Shown here: positions 35,970-46,431 of the stretch, one piece after another | Numbering within the stretch: position 1 is the stretch's first letter | Layout: every line of letters starts with the position of its first letter | Source: Bdellovibrio bacteriovorus | GTDB taxonomy: Bacteria > Bdellovibrionota > Bdellovibrionia > Bdellovibrionales > Bdellovibrionaceae | Reading direction: 5' to 3' | DNA length: 64,000 nt | NCBI RefSeq assembly: GCF_002208115.1 | Contig: NZ_CP020946.1 | Location: 868,001 to 932,000, forward strand | Translations under genes and position numbers: made by a program | The notes under the pieces: generated by a model | The model's input: only the letters and a program-made list of their open reading frames with translations | Database searches by the model: none | What the model was told of the DNA's origin: nothing

Positions 35970-38075
35970 ATGTCAGCTAAAGATCCTAAAGTTGTAGCTG
36001 ATCTCAAGTACACTCGTAATATCGGCATCATGGCTCACATCGATGCCGGTAAGACGACCACCACCGAACGCATTCTTTACTATACAGGTAAAAGTCATAA
36101 AATCGGCGAGGTCCATGATGGTGATGCCACCATGGACTGGATGGTTCAAGAGCAAGAGCGCGGTATCACTATCACCTCTGCTGCGACCATGGCGTTCTGG
36201 AAAGATCACAGAATCAACATCATCGATACTCCGGGCCACGTTGACTTCACGATTGAAGTTGAGCGTTCCTTGCGTGTATTGGATGGCGCGATCGCTGTTT
36301 TCGACGGTGTGAATGGGGTTGAACCTCAGTCCGAAACCGTCTGGAAACAAGCCGACAAATATAAAGTTCCCCGCATTTGCTTCGTAAATAAAATGGACCG
36401 TGTTGGTGCTGACTTCGTGATGTCTTTCGGGACGATCAAGGAAAAGCTGAACGCGAACCCAATCCCAGTGCAGGTACCAATCGGCATGGAAGACACCTTC
36501 CGTGGTGTTGTCGATCTTTTGGAAAACCGCGCTTACATGTGGGATCAGTCCGGAATGGGTGACCATTTCGAAGTTACCGATGTTCCCAATGACATGAAAG
36601 AGGAAGTAAACCGCTTCCGCACTGAAGTCGTTGAGAAGATCGTTGAATTTGAAGACGAACTTCTTGAGAAATATCTCAATGGAGAAGAAGTCACCGTGCC
36701 AGAGCTTAAACGGGCTTTGCGCAAAGGGACTCTTGAGCTGAAAGCCTTCCCGGTATTCTGTGGAGCCGCTTTCAAAAACAAAGGCGTTCAGCCTTTGTTG
36801 GATGGGGTCATTGACTACCTTCCGTCGCCTCTGGAGGTGCCTGCAATTGTGGGTCACGATCCTGAGCGTCCTGATAAAGAAATCATCTGTAAAACTGAAT
36901 TCGATGCTCACGCGGCTGCATTGGCGTTTAAAATTGCCAATGATCCGTTTGCCGGCACTTTGACTTATATCCGTGTTTATTCCGGTGAGGTGAAGGTCGG
37001 GGAGCAGCTTTTGAATCCGCGCACTCAGAAAAAAGAGCGCATCCAGAAGTTGGTGAAAATGCATGCGAATTCCCGTGAAGAAATCAACAGCCTGAAGGCG
37101 GGTGATATCGGCGCGGTTATCGGTCTTAAGTTCACAGGCACAGGGGATACTCTGTGCGAAAGCTCTCATGCTGTGGTTCTTGAGGCGATCACATTCCCAG
37201 AGCCGGTTATTTCCGTGGCGGTGGAAGCGAAGTCTTCTGCGGACCAGGAAAAGATGTTGGCTGGCCTGGCTAAACTTGAAAAAGAAGATCCATCCTGCCG
37301 TCTGCGCACGGATCCGGAAACGGGGCAAATCCTGCTTTCTGGCATGGGTGAATTGCATTTGGAAATTCTTGTGGATCGTTTGCTTCGTGAGCATAAGATC
37401 CAGGCCAATGTGGGTAAGCCGCAGGTTTCCTATCGTGAAACCATCACGGCGGCAGCCAAGGCGGAACACGTCTACGAACGTGAGATCGCTGGCGAAGCTC
37501 ACTTTGCCAAAGTCTCCCTTTCCATCGAGCCTATTTCTCAGGCGGATGGCATCCAGTTCATCAGTAAAGTGGCTGTGTCTAAAGAATTTACAGCCCCGAT
37601 GTTGAAGGCCGTTGAATCGGGCTTCCGTGAGGCTTCCGAGGTCGGTCCTTTGGCAAGCTGTTCGATGCTGGGTATTAAGGGGACCTTAAATTCGATTGAA
37701 GTTCGTCCGGATTCATCCAGCGAGATGGCCTTTAAAGCGGCTGCTTCCCTGGCATTCCGGGACGCAGTTAAGGCAGCCTCTGTAGAGCTTTTGGAGCCTA
37801 TCTTTAAGCTTGAGGTGACTTGCCCGGATGACTTCGTAGGAAACATCGTGGGTGATCTGAATTCCCGTCGTGGAAAGATTCTCACAATGAATGTGAAGCA
37901 GGGTGGTGGGCAGGTTATTTCGGCCGAAGCCCCTCTGGCGAGTCTGTTTGGTTATGCTACGGATGTCCGCAGTTTGAGCCAAGGCAGAGCCAGCTTCAGT
38001 ATGGAATTTTTGGAATATGCCATTGTGCCTGCGAAGGTAAAAACGGACATTCTCCATAAAATGGGAAGATATTAA
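35970..38075 (+). CDS. fusA: Elongation factor G
   Basis: GTPase that drives translocation and, with RRF, ribosome recycling. 701 aa. G motifs [33 protein letters not shown]. Domains II-V follow, ending with [18 protein letters not shown]. The ATG has no clear Shine-Dalgarno (upstream GGTAATCTGTTCAG), so translation may be coupled to rpsG. Codon use in the middle of the gene is less biased than in neighbouring ribosomal genes. The usual tufA after fusA is absent. Confidence 0.97.
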   Translation: MSAKDPKVVADLKYTRNIGIMAHIDAGKTTTTERILYYTGKSHKIGEVHDGDATMDWMVQEQERGITITSAATMAFWKDHRINIIDTPGHVDFTIEVERSLRVLDGAIAVFDGVNGVEPQSETVWKQADKYKVPRICFVNKMDRVGADFVMSFGTIKEKLNANPIPVQVPIGMEDTFRGVVDLLENRAYMWDQSGMGDHFEVTDVPNDMKEEVNRFRTEVVEKIVEFEDELLEKYLNGEEVTVPELKRALRKGTLELKAFPVFCGAAFKNKGVQPLLDGVIDYLPSPLEVPAIVGHDPERPDKEIICKTEFDAHAAALAFKIANDPFAGTLTYIRVYSGEVKVGEQLLNPRTQKKERIQKLVKMHANSREEINSLKAGDIGAVIGLKFTGTGDTLCESSHAVVLEAITFPEPVISVAVEAKSSADQEKMLAGLAKLEKEDPSCRLRTDPETGQILLSGMGELHLEILVDRLLREHKIQANVGKPQVSYRETITAAAKAEHVYEREIAGEAHFAKVSLSIEPISQADGIQFISKVAVSKEFTAPMLKAVESGFREASEVGPLASCSMLGIKGTLNSIEVRPDSSSEMAFKAAASLAFRDAVKAASVELLEPIFKLEVTCPDDFVGNIVGDLNSRRGKILTMNVKQGGGQVISAEAPLASLFGYATDVRSLSQGRASFSMEFLEYAIVPAKVKTDILHKMGRY

Positions 38076-38093
38076 AAAAAATAATATTTCCCT

Positions 38094-38122
38094 TTGACAT
38101 TAGATTTCAAAGTGCGCATACT
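38094..38122 (+). promoter_or_regulatory. S10 operon promoter
   Basis: Perfect TTGACA (38094-38099), 17-base spacer, CATACT (38117-38122). It starts 19 bases after the fusA stop. Confidence 0.75.
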
Positions 38123-38282
38123 CGCGCACTCATAGCGTCTATATCTACAAAAAACCCCCCGCGTTGAAGGCGATTCAGGCCGCAAGGGCTAATTCGGGGC
38201 AAGTTTTCGATGGGATCAGGACGTTGATTGTTAACAAATTTGCTAGTAATTACGATACTTTATAAAAGAGAAGAGTGTCCAT
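38123..38282 (+). promoter_or_regulatory. S10 operon leader
   Basis: About 150 transcribed, non-coding bases before rpsJ. CCCCG near 38158 can pair with CGGGG near 38195 around an inner GCC-GCAAG-GGC hairpin. In enteric bacteria L4 represses the S10 operon through its leader. Whether this leader has that role is inference; the sequence itself shows only length and structure. Confidence 0.4.
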
Positions 38283-38600
38283 ATGCAAAGTCAGAAGATT
38301 AGAATCAGATTGAAGGCATTCGATCATAAACTGCTTGACCAGTCGACGAAAGAAATCGTTGAGACTGCTCGTCGTACAGGCGCTAAAGTTGCGGGTCCAA
38401 TTCCCTTGCCTACTCGCATCAACCGCTACACTGTATTGCGTTCTCCGCACGTAGATAAAAAATCTCGTGAACAATTCGAAGTGAGAACTCACAAGCGTAT
38501 GCTCGATATTTTAGAACCAACTCAACAGACAGTAGATCAGCTTATGAAGCTGGATCTTTCTGCTGGTGTAGATGTTGAAATCAAACTTTCTGCGGTTTAG
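38283..38600 (+). CDS. rpsJ: 30S ribosomal protein S10
   Basis: 30S head protein and, as NusE, a partner of NusG and NusB in antitermination. 105 aa with [55 protein letters not shown] and the C-terminal [16 protein letters not shown]. First gene of the S10 operon. Confidence 0.98.
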   Translation: MQSQKIRIRLKAFDHKLLDQSTKEIVETARRTGAKVAGPIPLPTRINRYTVLRSPHVDKKSREQFEVRTHKRMLDILEPTQQTVDQLMKLDLSAGVDVEIKLSAV

Positions 38601-38609
38601 AGGTAAGAC

Positions 38610-39272
38610 GTGAGCGAAACTACAGAAACTCAAAATACTGCAGGTCTTAAATTGAACGGCCTGTTTGCCTTCAAAGAAGGTATGGCTACTATCTATAACG
38701 AGAACGGCGAAGCTGTTCCTGTTACTGTTCTTCGTTACGAGCCTTGGTTTGTTTCTCAAATCAAAACTAACGAAGCAGATGGTTACGAAGCTATTCAGGT
38801 AGCTTGCCACCCTAAAAAAGCTAAAAACTCCAACAAAGCAGAAAAAGGTCACCTTGAAAAAGCTGGCTTCGAAAATGGCGCTCAGTTCGTAAAAGAACTT
38901 CGTCAAGCTGCTCCAGAAGGTACTGTTGTTGGCGCGCAAATCTCTATCGACAGCTTGGCTAAAGGTGATTTCGTAAAAATCACTTCCAAGTCTAAAGGTA
39001 AAGGTTTCGCCGGTTCCGTGAAGCGTTGGGGCTTCGCAGGTGGTCCTGCATCCCACGGTTCTAAATTCCACCGTCGTCCGGGTTCTTCTGGTAACAGAAC
39101 ATGGCCAGGTCGCGTAATGCCGGGTAAGAAATTCCCAGGTCATTTGGGTGCTGAAACTGTCACTGTTAAGAACGTAGAAGTTGTTCAGATCATCGCTGAA
39201 GAAAACGTTCTGATGGTAAAAGGGCCAGTTCCAGGTGCTAGAAACACTTTGGTTAAGTTGGTGAGAGAATAG
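38610..39272 (+). CDS. rplC: 50S ribosomal protein L3
   Basis: Early assembly protein near the peptidyl-transferase centre. 220 aa, GTG start at 38610. The C-terminal half is typical, with GKGFAGSVKRWGFAGGPASHGS, HRRPGS and MPGKKFPGHLGAE. The N-terminus is odd: about 10 extra residues, and the nearly universal GKKxGMT motif is replaced by FAFKEGMATIY. Confidence 0.96.
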   Translation: MSETTETQNTAGLKLNGLFAFKEGMATIYNENGEAVPVTVLRYEPWFVSQIKTNEADGYEAIQVACHPKKAKNSNKAEKGHLEKAGFENGAQFVKELRQAAPEGTVVGAQISIDSLAKGDFVKITSKSKGKGFAGSVKRWGFAGGPASHGSKFHRRPGSSGNRTWPGRVMPGKKFPGHLGAETVTVKNVEVVQIIAEENVLMVKGPVPGARNTLVKLVRE

Positions 39273-39273
39273 T

Positions 39274-39903
39274 ATGGCTACAGTAAATGTATTGAACTGG
39301 AAAAAAGAAAAAGTTGGCTCCGTTGAGCTTGCTGCTGACGTGTTCGAAACTCCTGTTAAAAAGGAAGTTCTTCACACAGTAGTTCAATGGCAATTGGCGG
39401 CTCGTCGTCAAGGCACTCACATGACTAAGACCAAAGGTCTTGTGTCTGGTGGTGGTAAAAAGCCGTTTAAACAAAAAGGTACTGGTGGAGCTCGTCAAGG
39501 TTCCAGCCGTTCTATCTTGATGCCTGGTGGTGGTACCGCTTTCGGTCCTCAACCTCGCAGCTACGCTTTCGTTCTGCCTAAAAAAGTTCGTCGTTTGGGT
39601 CTGAGCATGGCACTTTCTCACCTTCAAAAAGAAGGCAAACTGTTCATCGTGGACAGCATGGCTTCTGAAGGTAAAACTGCTGAGCTTAACAAACGTTTGC
39701 AAGCTTTCGGTTTGAAAAAAGCTGTATTGGTTGACTCTGTAGTTGATGACAAATTCAACCGTGCTTCCAAGAATCTTCCAACATTCAAATACTTCCCAGT
39801 TGAAGGTTTGAACGTGTTTGATCTATTGAAGTACGACGCTGCTGTTATCACTAAAGATTCTGTGGCTAAAATCGTAGATCGTTGTTCATTGGAGAAGGCG
39901 TAA
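39274..39903 (+). CDS. rplD: 50S ribosomal protein L4
   Basis: Lines the exit tunnel; in E. coli represses its own operon. 209 aa with QLAARRQGTHMTKTKG, the extended tunnel loop GGGKKPFKQKGTGGARQGSSRS and YAFVLPKKVRRLGLSMALSH. Its stop overlaps the rplW start by one base. Confidence 0.97.
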   Translation: MATVNVLNWKKEKVGSVELAADVFETPVKKEVLHTVVQWQLAARRQGTHMTKTKGLVSGGGKKPFKQKGTGGARQGSSRSILMPGGGTAFGPQPRSYAFVLPKKVRRLGLSMALSHLQKEGKLFIVDSMASEGKTAELNKRLQAFGLKKAVLVDSVVDDKFNRASKNLPTFKYFPVEGLNVFDLLKYDAAVITKDSVAKIVDRCSLEKA

Positions 39904-40181
39904 TGAAACAAGTAATTAAAGCCCCTCTCATTACTGAGAAAAATACTTATCACAACGCTGCTGGCGTATACGTTTTCGAAGTGGACCTGAAGTCCTCTAA
40001 AACTGACGTTAAAGCTGCTGTTGAGAAAAACTTTAAAGTTAAAGTTGATAGCGTTAGAACTAGCGTCTGCCGCGGTCACTCTAAGCAAACTAAATTCGGT
40101 CTAACCAAGGTCGCTTACTGGAAGAAAGCTTACGTTAAGCTTGCTGAAGGTGAGAAGATCGCTCTTTTTGAGGGAGTATAA
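39903..40181 (+). CDS. rplW: 50S ribosomal protein L23
   Basis: Exit-site protein that docks SRP and trigger factor. 92 aa from ATG 39903, giving [15 protein letters not shown], the normal start; an in-frame start seven codons earlier lies in rplD and is not needed. Ends [14 protein letters not shown]. Confidence 0.96.
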   Translation: MKQVIKAPLITEKNTYHNAAGVYVFEVDLKSSKTDVKAAVEKNFKVKVDSVRTSVCRGHSKQTKFGLTKVAYWKKAYVKLAEGEKIALFEGV

Positions 40182-40183
40182 AG

Positions 40184-41002
40184 ATGGGTATTAAAACATT
40201 TGCCCCACGCTCTCATGGTCGCAGAGGAATGACTGGTTTCGATTTCAAAGAAATCACTAAGACTACTCCAGAGAAGTCTTTGCTAGCTCCTCTTAAGAAA
40301 CAAGCTGCGCGTAACAATCACGGTCAAATCACTATTCGTCACCAAGGTGGCGGTCATAAGAGAAAATACCGTTTGGTTGATTTCAAGCGTAACAAACTTG
40401 AAGTATCCGCAAAAGTTATCGCGATCGAGTACGATCCGAACAGAACTTGCCGTATTGCTCTGATCTCCTACGTTGATGGTGCTAAGGCTTATATCCTTGC
40501 TCCAGTAGGTTTGAATGTTGGCGATACTGTTATCTCTTCTGATAAAGCCGATATCAAACCAGGTAACTCCCTGACTTTGGGTGCTATCCCTGTTGGTACT
40601 GTTATTCACAATATCGAATTGCGTCCAGGCAAAGGTGGTCAAATCTGCCGTGGTGCTGGTGCAAGCGCGACTCTTGCTGGTAAAGGCGACAAGTACTGCC
40701 AAGTACGTATGCCATCTGGTGAGTTGAAACAAGTGTTGACAGTTTGCCGTGCTTCTATCGGTCAAGTTGGTAACACTGACAATGAAAACATCAATCTAGG
40801 TAAAGCAGGTCGCTCTCGTTGGAGAGGTATCCGTCCTTCTGTACGTGGTATGCACATGAATCCAGTTGATCACCCACTCGGTGGTGGTGAAGGCGTTGGT
40901 AAAGGGCATCACCCAGTAACTCCTTGGGGTCAACCTTGTAAGGGGTTCAAAACTAGAAACAATAAGAGAACCAACTCTTCAATCATCAAGAGACGTAAGT
41001 AG
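40184..41002 (+). CDS. rplB: 50S ribosomal protein L2
   Basis: Largest core 50S protein, needed for subunit joining and peptidyl transfer. 272 aa (E. coli 273). Signatures [38 protein letters not shown] and the active-centre region [18 protein letters not shown] with its conserved His residues. Confidence 0.98.
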   Translation: MGIKTFAPRSHGRRGMTGFDFKEITKTTPEKSLLAPLKKQAARNNHGQITIRHQGGGHKRKYRLVDFKRNKLEVSAKVIAIEYDPNRTCRIALISYVDGAKAYILAPVGLNVGDTVISSDKADIKPGNSLTLGAIPVGTVIHNIELRPGKGGQICRGAGASATLAGKGDKYCQVRMPSGELKQVLTVCRASIGQVGNTDNENINLGKAGRSRWRGIRPSVRGMHMNPVDHPLGGGEGVGKGHHPVTPWGQPCKGFKTRNNKRTNSSIIKRRK

Positions 41003-41011
41003 GAGTAAAAG

Positions 41012-41299
41012 GTGGCACGCTCAATTAAAAAAGGTCCATTCGTCGATACTCATGTTCAGAAGAAAATCGACAATGCACTTGAGAAAAATGATAAAAAAGT
41101 TATTAAAACTTGGTCTCGCCGCTCAACAATTCTTCCAGAGACAATTGGACTGACATTCGCAGTTCATAACGGAAGAAAGTTCGTTCCTGTGTACATCACA
41201 GAGAACATGATTGGTCACAAACTCGGTGAGTTTGCTCCAACCAGAACTTTCCATGGTCACGCTGAGAAGAAAGCCGCTGCTCCTGCTGCGAAGAAGTAA
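41012..41299 (+). CDS. rpsS: 30S ribosomal protein S19
   Basis: 30S head protein that forms an intersubunit bridge and pairs with S13. 95 aa, GTG start at 41012 with AGGAG upstream. Signatures [41 protein letters not shown] and [14 protein letters not shown]. Confidence 0.97.
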   Translation: MARSIKKGPFVDTHVQKKIDNALEKNDKKVIKTWSRRSTILPETIGLTFAVHNGRKFVPVYITENMIGHKLGEFAPTRTFHGHAEKKAAAPAAKK

Positions 41300-41311
41300 T
41301 AGAGGTTTATT

Positions 41312-41644
41312 ATGGAAGTTAAAGCAAGCTTGAAATATGCAAGAGTTGGCGCTCAGAAAGCAAGATTGGTTGCTGACCTGGTTCGCGGTAAAGACGTGAA
41401 CGAGGCAGTTAAAACCCTTACTTTCCTGAACAAAAAAACTGCAGGTATGGTAAAAAAGCTAATCGAATCAGCTGTTGCCAATGCTGAATACAAAAAGGTT
41501 ATGGATGTAGACAGCCTTTATGTTAAAGCTATCTGGGTTGATCAAGGTCCAGTTCTTAAAAGATTCCGTCCTCGTGCACAAGGTCGCGCGTTCGGTGTTC
41601 GTAAGAAGACCAGCCACATTAACGTAGTACTCGAGGAGAAATAG
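41312..41644 (+). CDS. rplV: 50S ribosomal protein L22
   Basis: Tunnel-constriction protein that contacts all six 23S domains. 110 aa (E. coli 110) with [21 protein letters not shown] and the hairpin region [25 protein letters not shown]. Confidence 0.97.
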   Translation: MEVKASLKYARVGAQKARLVADLVRGKDVNEAVKTLTFLNKKTAGMVKKLIESAVANAEYKKVMDVDSLYVKAIWVDQGPVLKRFRPRAQGRAFGVRKKTSHINVVLEEK

Positions 41645-41646
41645 TC

Positions 41647-42312
41647 GTGGGTCAGAAGGTTAATCCAATTGGTCTAAGAGTCGGTGTTATCAGAACTTGG
41701 GATTCTCGCTGGTATGCGAAGGGTCAACAATATTTTGAAAATCTCCACGAAGACATCCGTTTGAGAAAGTTCCTTAAGGACAAACTTAAGAACGCGGGTG
41801 TTGCGAAAATTGAAATGGAACGTGCTGCGAAGAAGATTAAAATCATCATCTCCACAGCTCGCCCAGGTGTTGTTATTGGTAAAAAAGGTAGTGGTATTGA
41901 CGCTCTTAAAGCGGAAGTTCAAAAACTTACACCCAACGAAGTTTTCCTGAGCATCCAAGAAGTGCGCAAACCAGACCTCGATGCTCAGCTCGTTGCTGAG
42001 AGCATTGCTCAACAACTTGAGAAACGTATCTCTTGGAGAAGAGCTCTTAAAAAATCTATTGCAGCTGCGATCAAAGGCGGCGTGAGAGGTATCAAGATCC
42101 GTGTTTCCGGTCGTCTTGATGGTGCAGAGATTGCCCGTTCTGAGTGGTACAATGAGAAGAGCGTTCCTCTTCATACATTGCGCGCTGATATCGACTACGG
42201 TACAGCAGAAGCTCTAACAGCATACGGTATCATCGGCCTGAAAGTATGGATCTATAAAGGCGATATCTTATCTGCTCGCGAAGTTGAGGAGGCAGGTCGT
42301 GTTAAGTCCTAA
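41647..42312 (+). CDS. rpsC: 30S ribosomal protein S3
   Basis: mRNA-entry protein with helicase activity. 221 aa (E. coli 233), GTG start at 41647. Signatures [22 protein letters not shown], the KH domain with [12 protein letters not shown], and [22 protein letters not shown] C-terminal motif. Its end overlaps rplP by 14 bases. Confidence 0.97.
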   Translation: MGQKVNPIGLRVGVIRTWDSRWYAKGQQYFENLHEDIRLRKFLKDKLKNAGVAKIEMERAAKKIKIIISTARPGVVIGKKGSGIDALKAEVQKLTPNEVFLSIQEVRKPDLDAQLVAESIAQQLEKRISWRRALKKSIAAAIKGGVRGIKIRVSGRLDGAEIARSEWYNEKSVPLHTLRADIDYGTAEALTAYGIIGLKVWIYKGDILSAREVEEAGRVKS

Positions 42313-42706
42313 AAGAGTAAAATGGCGTAAACAATTTGTAGGCCGCGCTACTGGTTTTGCAGTAAGAGGCGCTAACCTTGATTTCGGAGACTACGGTCTT
42401 CAGGCAATCGAGGAAGGTCGTCTGACTGCTCGTCAGTTGGAAGCTGGTCGTATCGCTATCTCCCGTTCTGTTAAGCGTGGTGGTAAAATCTGGTGCCGTG
42501 TGTTCCCGAACATCCCGGTAACTAAAAAGCCTGCTGAAACTCGTATGGGTAGCGGTAAAGGTAACCCGGAACTATGGGTTGCTCGTGTTCTTCCTGGAAA
42601 AGTTCTTTTCGAAATGAACGGTGTGACTCGTGAGCAAGCTAAAGAAGCTTTCGAACGTGCAGCTCACAAACTTCCTTTCAAAACTCGTTTCTTGGTAAGG
42701 GAGTAG
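42299..42706 (+). CDS. rplP: 50S ribosomal protein L16
   Basis: Positions A-site tRNA in the 50S subunit. I place the start at GTG 42299, giving (M)[12 protein letters not shown], seven bases after GAGGAGG (42287-42292). 135 aa (E. coli 136), with [23 protein letters not shown] and [15 protein letters not shown]. Confidence 0.96.
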   Translation: MLSPKRVKWRKQFVGRATGFAVRGANLDFGDYGLQAIEEGRLTARQLEAGRIAISRSVKRGGKIWCRVFPNIPVTKKPAETRMGSGKGNPELWVARVLPGKVLFEMNGVTREQAKEAFERAAHKLPFKTRFLVRE

Positions 42707-42710
42707 TTGT

Positions 42711-42902
42711 ATGAAGTTTGTAGAGATCAAAGATCTTTCTGTAGCTGAATTGAAAAAGAAAAGAGCAGCTCTTTCTGAAGAGTTGTTCCAGGCGCGTATC
42801 AAGAATTCCATTGGGCAGCTTTCTAACCCAGTGCAAATCCGCGGTCTTCGCCGTGACATCGCTAAAATCAACACAGCGATTGTAAAAAAAGTGGCGAGAT
42901 AG
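42711..42902 (+). CDS. rpmC: 50S ribosomal protein L29
   Basis: Small helical protein near the tunnel exit. 63 aa (E. coli 63) with KDLSVAELKKKRAALSEELFQ and QLSNPVQIRGLRRDIAKINT. Confidence 0.96.
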   Translation: MKFVEIKDLSVAELKKKRAALSEELFQARIKNSIGQLSNPVQIRGLRRDIAKINTAIVKKVAR

Positions 42903-42911
42903 AGGTAGGAC

Positions 42912-43181
42912 ATGACTGAAACTAATTCTAGAGGACGTAAAATTGAAGTCGTAGGTGAAGTTATCAGTGACAAGATGGATAAAACCATCTCTGTCCTCAT
43001 CTACCGCATGGTTAAACATGCCAAGTACGGTAAGTATGTTAAGAAGACATCTGTTTTCAAGGCTCATGACGAAAAGAACCAAGCTAAAGTTGGTGACATC
43101 GTTAAGATCCGTGAAACTCGTCCTCTGAGCAAAACTAAACGTTGGGCTTTGGCTGAAGTCGTAGAAACGGCAAAGGCGTAG
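42912..43181 (+). CDS. rpsQ: 30S ribosomal protein S17
   Basis: Primary 16S-binding protein, OB fold. 89 aa with [33 protein letters not shown] signature (split: [14 protein letters not shown] then [14 protein letters not shown]) and [20 protein letters not shown]. Confidence 0.97.
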   Translation: MTETNSRGRKIEVVGEVISDKMDKTISVLIYRMVKHAKYGKYVKKTSVFKAHDEKNQAKVGDIVKIRETRPLSKTKRWALAEVVETAKA

Positions 43182-43190
43182 GAGACTGTT

Positions 43191-43559
43191 ATGATTCAAA
43201 TGCAAACCAGACTGAATGTAGCAGACAACTCCGGCGCAAAAGAAGTTATGTGCGTTAAGGTTCTTGGTGGTTCTAAACGTCGTGTAGCATCCATCGGTGA
43301 TGTTATCGTTGTTTCCATCAAAGAAGCTCTGCCAAATGCAAAAGTAAAAAAAGGTGACGTGGCGAAAGCCGTAGTTGTTAGAACTGTTGCTAAACTTCGT
43401 CGTCCAGACGGATCTTACATCCGCTTCGATGACAACTCTGCAGTTCTTATCAATGCGTCTAAAGAACCAATCGGAACACGTATCTTTGGCCCAGTTGCCA
43501 GAGAGTTGAGAGCAAAGTCTTTCGTTAAGATCGTATCTTTGGCTCCGGAAGTTCTATAA
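43191..43559 (+). CDS. rplN: 50S ribosomal protein L14
   Basis: Intersubunit-bridge protein, binding site of RsfS. 122 aa (E. coli 123) with [37 protein letters not shown] and [13 protein letters not shown]. It is followed after only 11 bases by rplE; the rplX gene that almost always lies between them is missing. Confidence 0.98.
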   Translation: MIQMQTRLNVADNSGAKEVMCVKVLGGSKRRVASIGDVIVVSIKEALPNAKVKKGDVAKAVVVRTVAKLRRPDGSYIRFDDNSAVLINASKEPIGTRIFGPVARELRAKSFVKIVSLAPEVL

Positions 43560-43570
43560 GGGGTGATGAG

Positions 43571-44110
43571 ATGAATCGCTTACATACAAGATATAATAAA
43601 GAGATCGCTCCCGCTCTGAAGAACCAATTGGGAGTTAAAAACGTGATGCAAGTACCTCGCCTGGAGAAAATCACTCTGAGCGTGTGCTTGAGCGAAGCTG
43701 TTCAGAATCCAAAAATCTTGAACACTGTGGTTGATGAAATCACAGCGATCACTGGACAAAAAGCTGTTATCACTAAAGCAAAGAAAGCTATCTCCAACTT
43801 TAAGTTGCGTGCTGGCATCCCATTGGGTGTTCGCGTGACTTTGAGAAGAGAAAAAATGTGGTCCTTCATGGATCGTTTGAACACGCTGGCACTACCTCGC
43901 GTACGTGACTTCCGTGGCTTGCCTAACAAAGGTTTCGACGGTCGTGGTAACTACAACATGGGCTTGAAAGAGCAGATCGTGTTCCCTGAGATCAACTACG
44001 ATAAAGTAGACAAGACTCGTGGTATGAACATCACTATCTGTACAACTGCGAAGAACGATACTGAAGGCAGAGCGTTGCTTGAAGCGCTTGGTATGCCTTT
44101 CAGAAAATAA
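43571..44110 (+). CDS. rplE: 50S ribosomal protein L5
   Basis: Binds 5S rRNA and contacts P-site tRNA. 179 aa (E. coli 179) with [39 protein letters not shown] and the [18 protein letters not shown] segment. The sequence begins as a normal L5, so it does not carry a fused L24. Confidence 0.98.
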   Translation: MNRLHTRYNKEIAPALKNQLGVKNVMQVPRLEKITLSVCLSEAVQNPKILNTVVDEITAITGQKAVITKAKKAISNFKLRAGIPLGVRVTLRREKMWSFMDRLNTLALPRVRDFRGLPNKGFDGRGNYNMGLKEQIVFPEINYDKVDKTRGMNITICTTAKNDTEGRALLEALGMPFRK

Positions 44111-44120
44111 GAGGTGTCAC

Positions 44121-44426
44121 TTGGCTCGTAAAGCAAGCATTGAAAAAAATAATAAAAGAAAAGCTCTTGCTGCTAAGTATGGTCAATACAGAGCAGAATT
44201 GAGAGCTAAAGCTGTTGATATGAAGCTTTCTGACGAAGAAAGAGCAACTGCACGCACTAAGCTGCAAGCTCTTCCTCGTGACACAAACCCAAACCGCACA
44301 ATCACACGTTGTGAAATTTCTGGTCGCCCTCGTGGTAACTACAGAAAATTCGGTTTGTCTCGTATTGCGTTCAGACAATTGGCCCTTGACGGTAAATTGC
44401 CTGGCGTAACGAAAGCCAGCTGGTAA
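44121..44426 (+). CDS. rpsN: 30S ribosomal protein S14 (long, zinc-free type)
   Basis: 30S head protein. TTG start at 44121, with GAGGTG at 44111, gives (M)[15 protein letters not shown] and 101 aa, the E. coli-like length. The longer in-frame extension to 44079 overlaps rplE and is rejected. It lacks the CxxC zinc knuckle of the short form; [19 protein letters not shown] is conserved. Confidence 0.95.
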   Translation: MARKASIEKNNKRKALAAKYGQYRAELRAKAVDMKLSDEERATARTKLQALPRDTNPNRTITRCEISGRPRGNYRKFGLSRIAFRQLALDGKLPGVTKASW

Positions 44427-44436
44427 GAGGTTCAGA

Positions 44437-44826
44437 ATGGATACAATTTCTCAGTTCCTTACAATGATCAGAAACGCTGGAGCAGCAAAACACGAAAAAG
44501 TGGATATGCCTGCTTCTAAAGTGAGAGCTGGTATTGCTCAGATCTTGGTAAACGAAGGCTTCATCAGAAGCTTTAAAGTTGCTAAAGACAGCAAACAAGG
44601 CATCATGCGTGTTTATTTGAAGTATGACGAAGCTGGTGGCCACGCGATCAATAATATTGACCGTGTTAGCCGTCCTGGCCGTCGCGTTTATGTTAAATCT
44701 GACAAGATTCCAACTGTTCGTTCTGGTATGGGCATGTCCATCATCAGCACAAGCAAAGGAATCATGAGCGGTAAGCAAGCTACAGAGCAAAAACTCGGTG
44801 GCGAATTGCTTGCGACACTTTGGTAG
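44437..44826 (+). CDS. rpsH: 30S ribosomal protein S8
   Basis: Binds central 16S rRNA; in E. coli it represses the spc operon. 129 aa (E. coli 130) with DTISQFLTMIRNAGAAKHEKVDMPASKV and the C-terminal GMGMSIISTSKGIMSGKQA. Confidence 0.97.
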   Translation: MDTISQFLTMIRNAGAAKHEKVDMPASKVRAGIAQILVNEGFIRSFKVAKDSKQGIMRVYLKYDEAGGHAINNIDRVSRPGRRVYVKSDKIPTVRSGMGMSIISTSKGIMSGKQATEQKLGGELLATLW

Positions 44827-44833
44827 GTGAATC

Positions 44834-45376
44834 ATGTCTCGTATTGGAAAAGCACCCGTTGTTTTTGATAACACAGTACAAGTGAGCGTTACACCTGCTA
44901 ACGAAGTAGTCGTTAAAGGTGCGAAAAGCTCTTTGAAAATCGGTATGAAACCAAATGTTTCCGCGAAAATCGACGGCAACAAAGTGGTTTTGACTCCGAA
45001 CGATGAAACTAAAGAAAGCCGCGCGATGCACGGTCTTTACAGAGCACTTATCCAGAACGCAGTTACTGGCGTTACTAAGGGCTTCACTAAAGGTCTGGAG
45101 CTTCAAGGGGTTGGATATCGTGCAAACGTTGCAGGTAAAAAGTTGGAGCTTTCTTTGGGCTTCTCTCACCCTGTAATCTTCGATATCCCAGAAGGTATTG
45201 AAATTAAAGTTGATAAGCAAACACAGTTGACTATCACTGGTCCAAGTAAAGAGCTTGTTGGTCAAGTTGCGGCGAAAATCCGCTCCTTCCGTCCACCAGA
45301 GCCATACCTGGGCAAAGGTGTTCGTTACACTGGTGAGCAGATCAGACGTAAAGCCGGTAAGTCTGCTGGTAAATAA
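44834..45376 (+). CDS. rplF: 50S ribosomal protein L6
   Basis: Near the factor-binding site. 180 aa, two related domains, with MSRIGKAPVVF at the start, KGLELQGVGYRANV and the C-terminal FRPPEPYLGKGVRYTGEQIRRKAGK. Followed by rplR after 12 bases. Confidence 0.97.
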   Translation: MSRIGKAPVVFDNTVQVSVTPANEVVVKGAKSSLKIGMKPNVSAKIDGNKVVLTPNDETKESRAMHGLYRALIQNAVTGVTKGFTKGLELQGVGYRANVAGKKLELSLGFSHPVIFDIPEGIEIKVDKQTQLTITGPSKELVGQVAAKIRSFRPPEPYLGKGVRYTGEQIRRKAGKSAGK

Positions 45377-45388
45377 TTGAGGTAAAGT

Positions 45389-45754
45389 ATGAAATTGAAA
45401 TTTAGTAAGCATACAAGCGAAAGAAAAGTAAATCGCCTCAAGAAGAAGATCAGAATCCGCAAGACTGTTAAAGGGACTGCGGAAAGACCTCGTCTTTGCG
45501 TATTCAGAAGCGGTAAGCATGTTTACGCTCAAATCATCAATGACGTAGACGGCAACACTCTAGTGGCTGTTTCTTCTCTTGGTAAAGAGGATAAATCCGG
45601 TATCGAAATGGCGAAACTTGTTGGTATCGAAGCAGCTAAAGCAGCTACTGCGAAAAACATCAAAGACGTTGTTTTCGACAGAAACGGTTACCTCTATCAT
45701 GGACGTGTTAAATCTCTTGCTGACGGCGCTCGTGAGGGCGGCCTGAATTTCTAA
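45389..45754 (+). CDS. rplR: 50S ribosomal protein L18
   Basis: Binds 5S rRNA with L5. 121 aa (E. coli 117) with a basic start [39 protein letters not shown] and the C-terminal [23 protein letters not shown]. Confidence 0.97.
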   Translation: MKLKFSKHTSERKVNRLKKKIRIRKTVKGTAERPRLCVFRSGKHVYAQIINDVDGNTLVAVSSLGKEDKSGIEMAKLVGIEAAKAATAKNIKDVVFDRNGYLYHGRVKSLADGAREGGLNF

Positions 45755-45764
45755 GGAGTGATGT

Positions 45765-46223
45765 GTGGAGAAAGTTCAAGCTCAAGCAGCTGAATTAGAA
45801 GAGCGTGTAGTCGCGATCAACCGTGTAACAAAAGTTGTTAAGGGTGGTCGTCGCTTCTCTTTCGCAGCTCTAGTAGTTGTGGGTAACAAAGCTGGTGATG
45901 TTGGATTCGGTTCCGGCAAAGCTGGTGAAGTTCCAGAAGCAATCGGTAAAGCAAGCAGATCCGCTAAAAAATCTGCTAAATCTGTAGCTTTGAAGGAAGG
46001 TCGTACGATCCCTCACGAAGTTATCGGTAGATTTGGTGCAGCTAAGGTTATCATGAAGCCAGCTGCTCCAGGTACTGGTGTCATCGCGGGTGGTGCGGTA
46101 CGTGCCGTTCTTGAATCTGTAGGTGTAAAAGACATTCTTACTAAGTGTGTTGGTACTCGTAACCCGCACAACGCTGTAAGAGCAACAATCGACGGCTTGA
46201 AGCAGTTGAAACAACAGCTTTAA
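45765..46223 (+). CDS. rpsE: 30S ribosomal protein S5
   Basis: Helps decoding accuracy at the mRNA entry. GTG start at 45765 (a second GTG at 45763 is out of frame), with AAGGAG upstream. 152 aa, slightly shorter than E. coli (167) at both ends. Signatures [22 protein letters not shown] and [19 protein letters not shown]. Confidence 0.96.
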   Translation: MEKVQAQAAELEERVVAINRVTKVVKGGRRFSFAALVVVGNKAGDVGFGSGKAGEVPEAIGKASRSAKKSAKSVALKEGRTIPHEVIGRFGAAKVIMKPAAPGTGVIAGGAVRAVLESVGVKDILTKCVGTRNPHNAVRATIDGLKQLKQQL

Positions 46224-46243
46224 TTCGCGGACTGGTGGCAAAA

Positions 46244-46429
46244 ATGGCTAAAACATTCGTAGTAACTTTGAAAAGATCAACTATCAAATGCACGCAGGAT
46301 CAAAAGGACGCAGTTCGCGTTCTTGGTCTTAAGAAACTTCACCAAACTGTTGAAGTGAAAGATTCTGCTGCGGCACGTGGTAATATCATGAAAGTTCAAC
46401 ATCTTCTTGATGTTGAAGTTAAGGGGTAA
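46244..46429 (+). CDS. rpmD: 50S ribosomal protein L30
   Basis: Small 50S protein present in many but not all bacteria. I use ATG 46244, giving [15 protein letters not shown] (61 aa), the usual L30 start, with GGTGG just upstream; GTG 46235 would add three residues. It ends [12 protein letters not shown]. Followed two bases later by rplO. Confidence 0.92.
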   Translation: MAKTFVVTLKRSTIKCTQDQKDAVRVLGLKKLHQTVEVKDSAAARGNIMKVQHLLDVEVKG

Positions 46430-46431
46430 TC

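Noticed and set aside
35973..37502. 509-codon minus-strand frame opposite fusA
   Set aside because: Antisense shadow of fusA; no recognisable motifs and no start signals.
44079..44120. N-terminal extension of S14
   Set aside because: It lies in the end of rplE in another frame and ahead of the GAGGTG ribosome site; TTG 44121 gives the standard S14 start.
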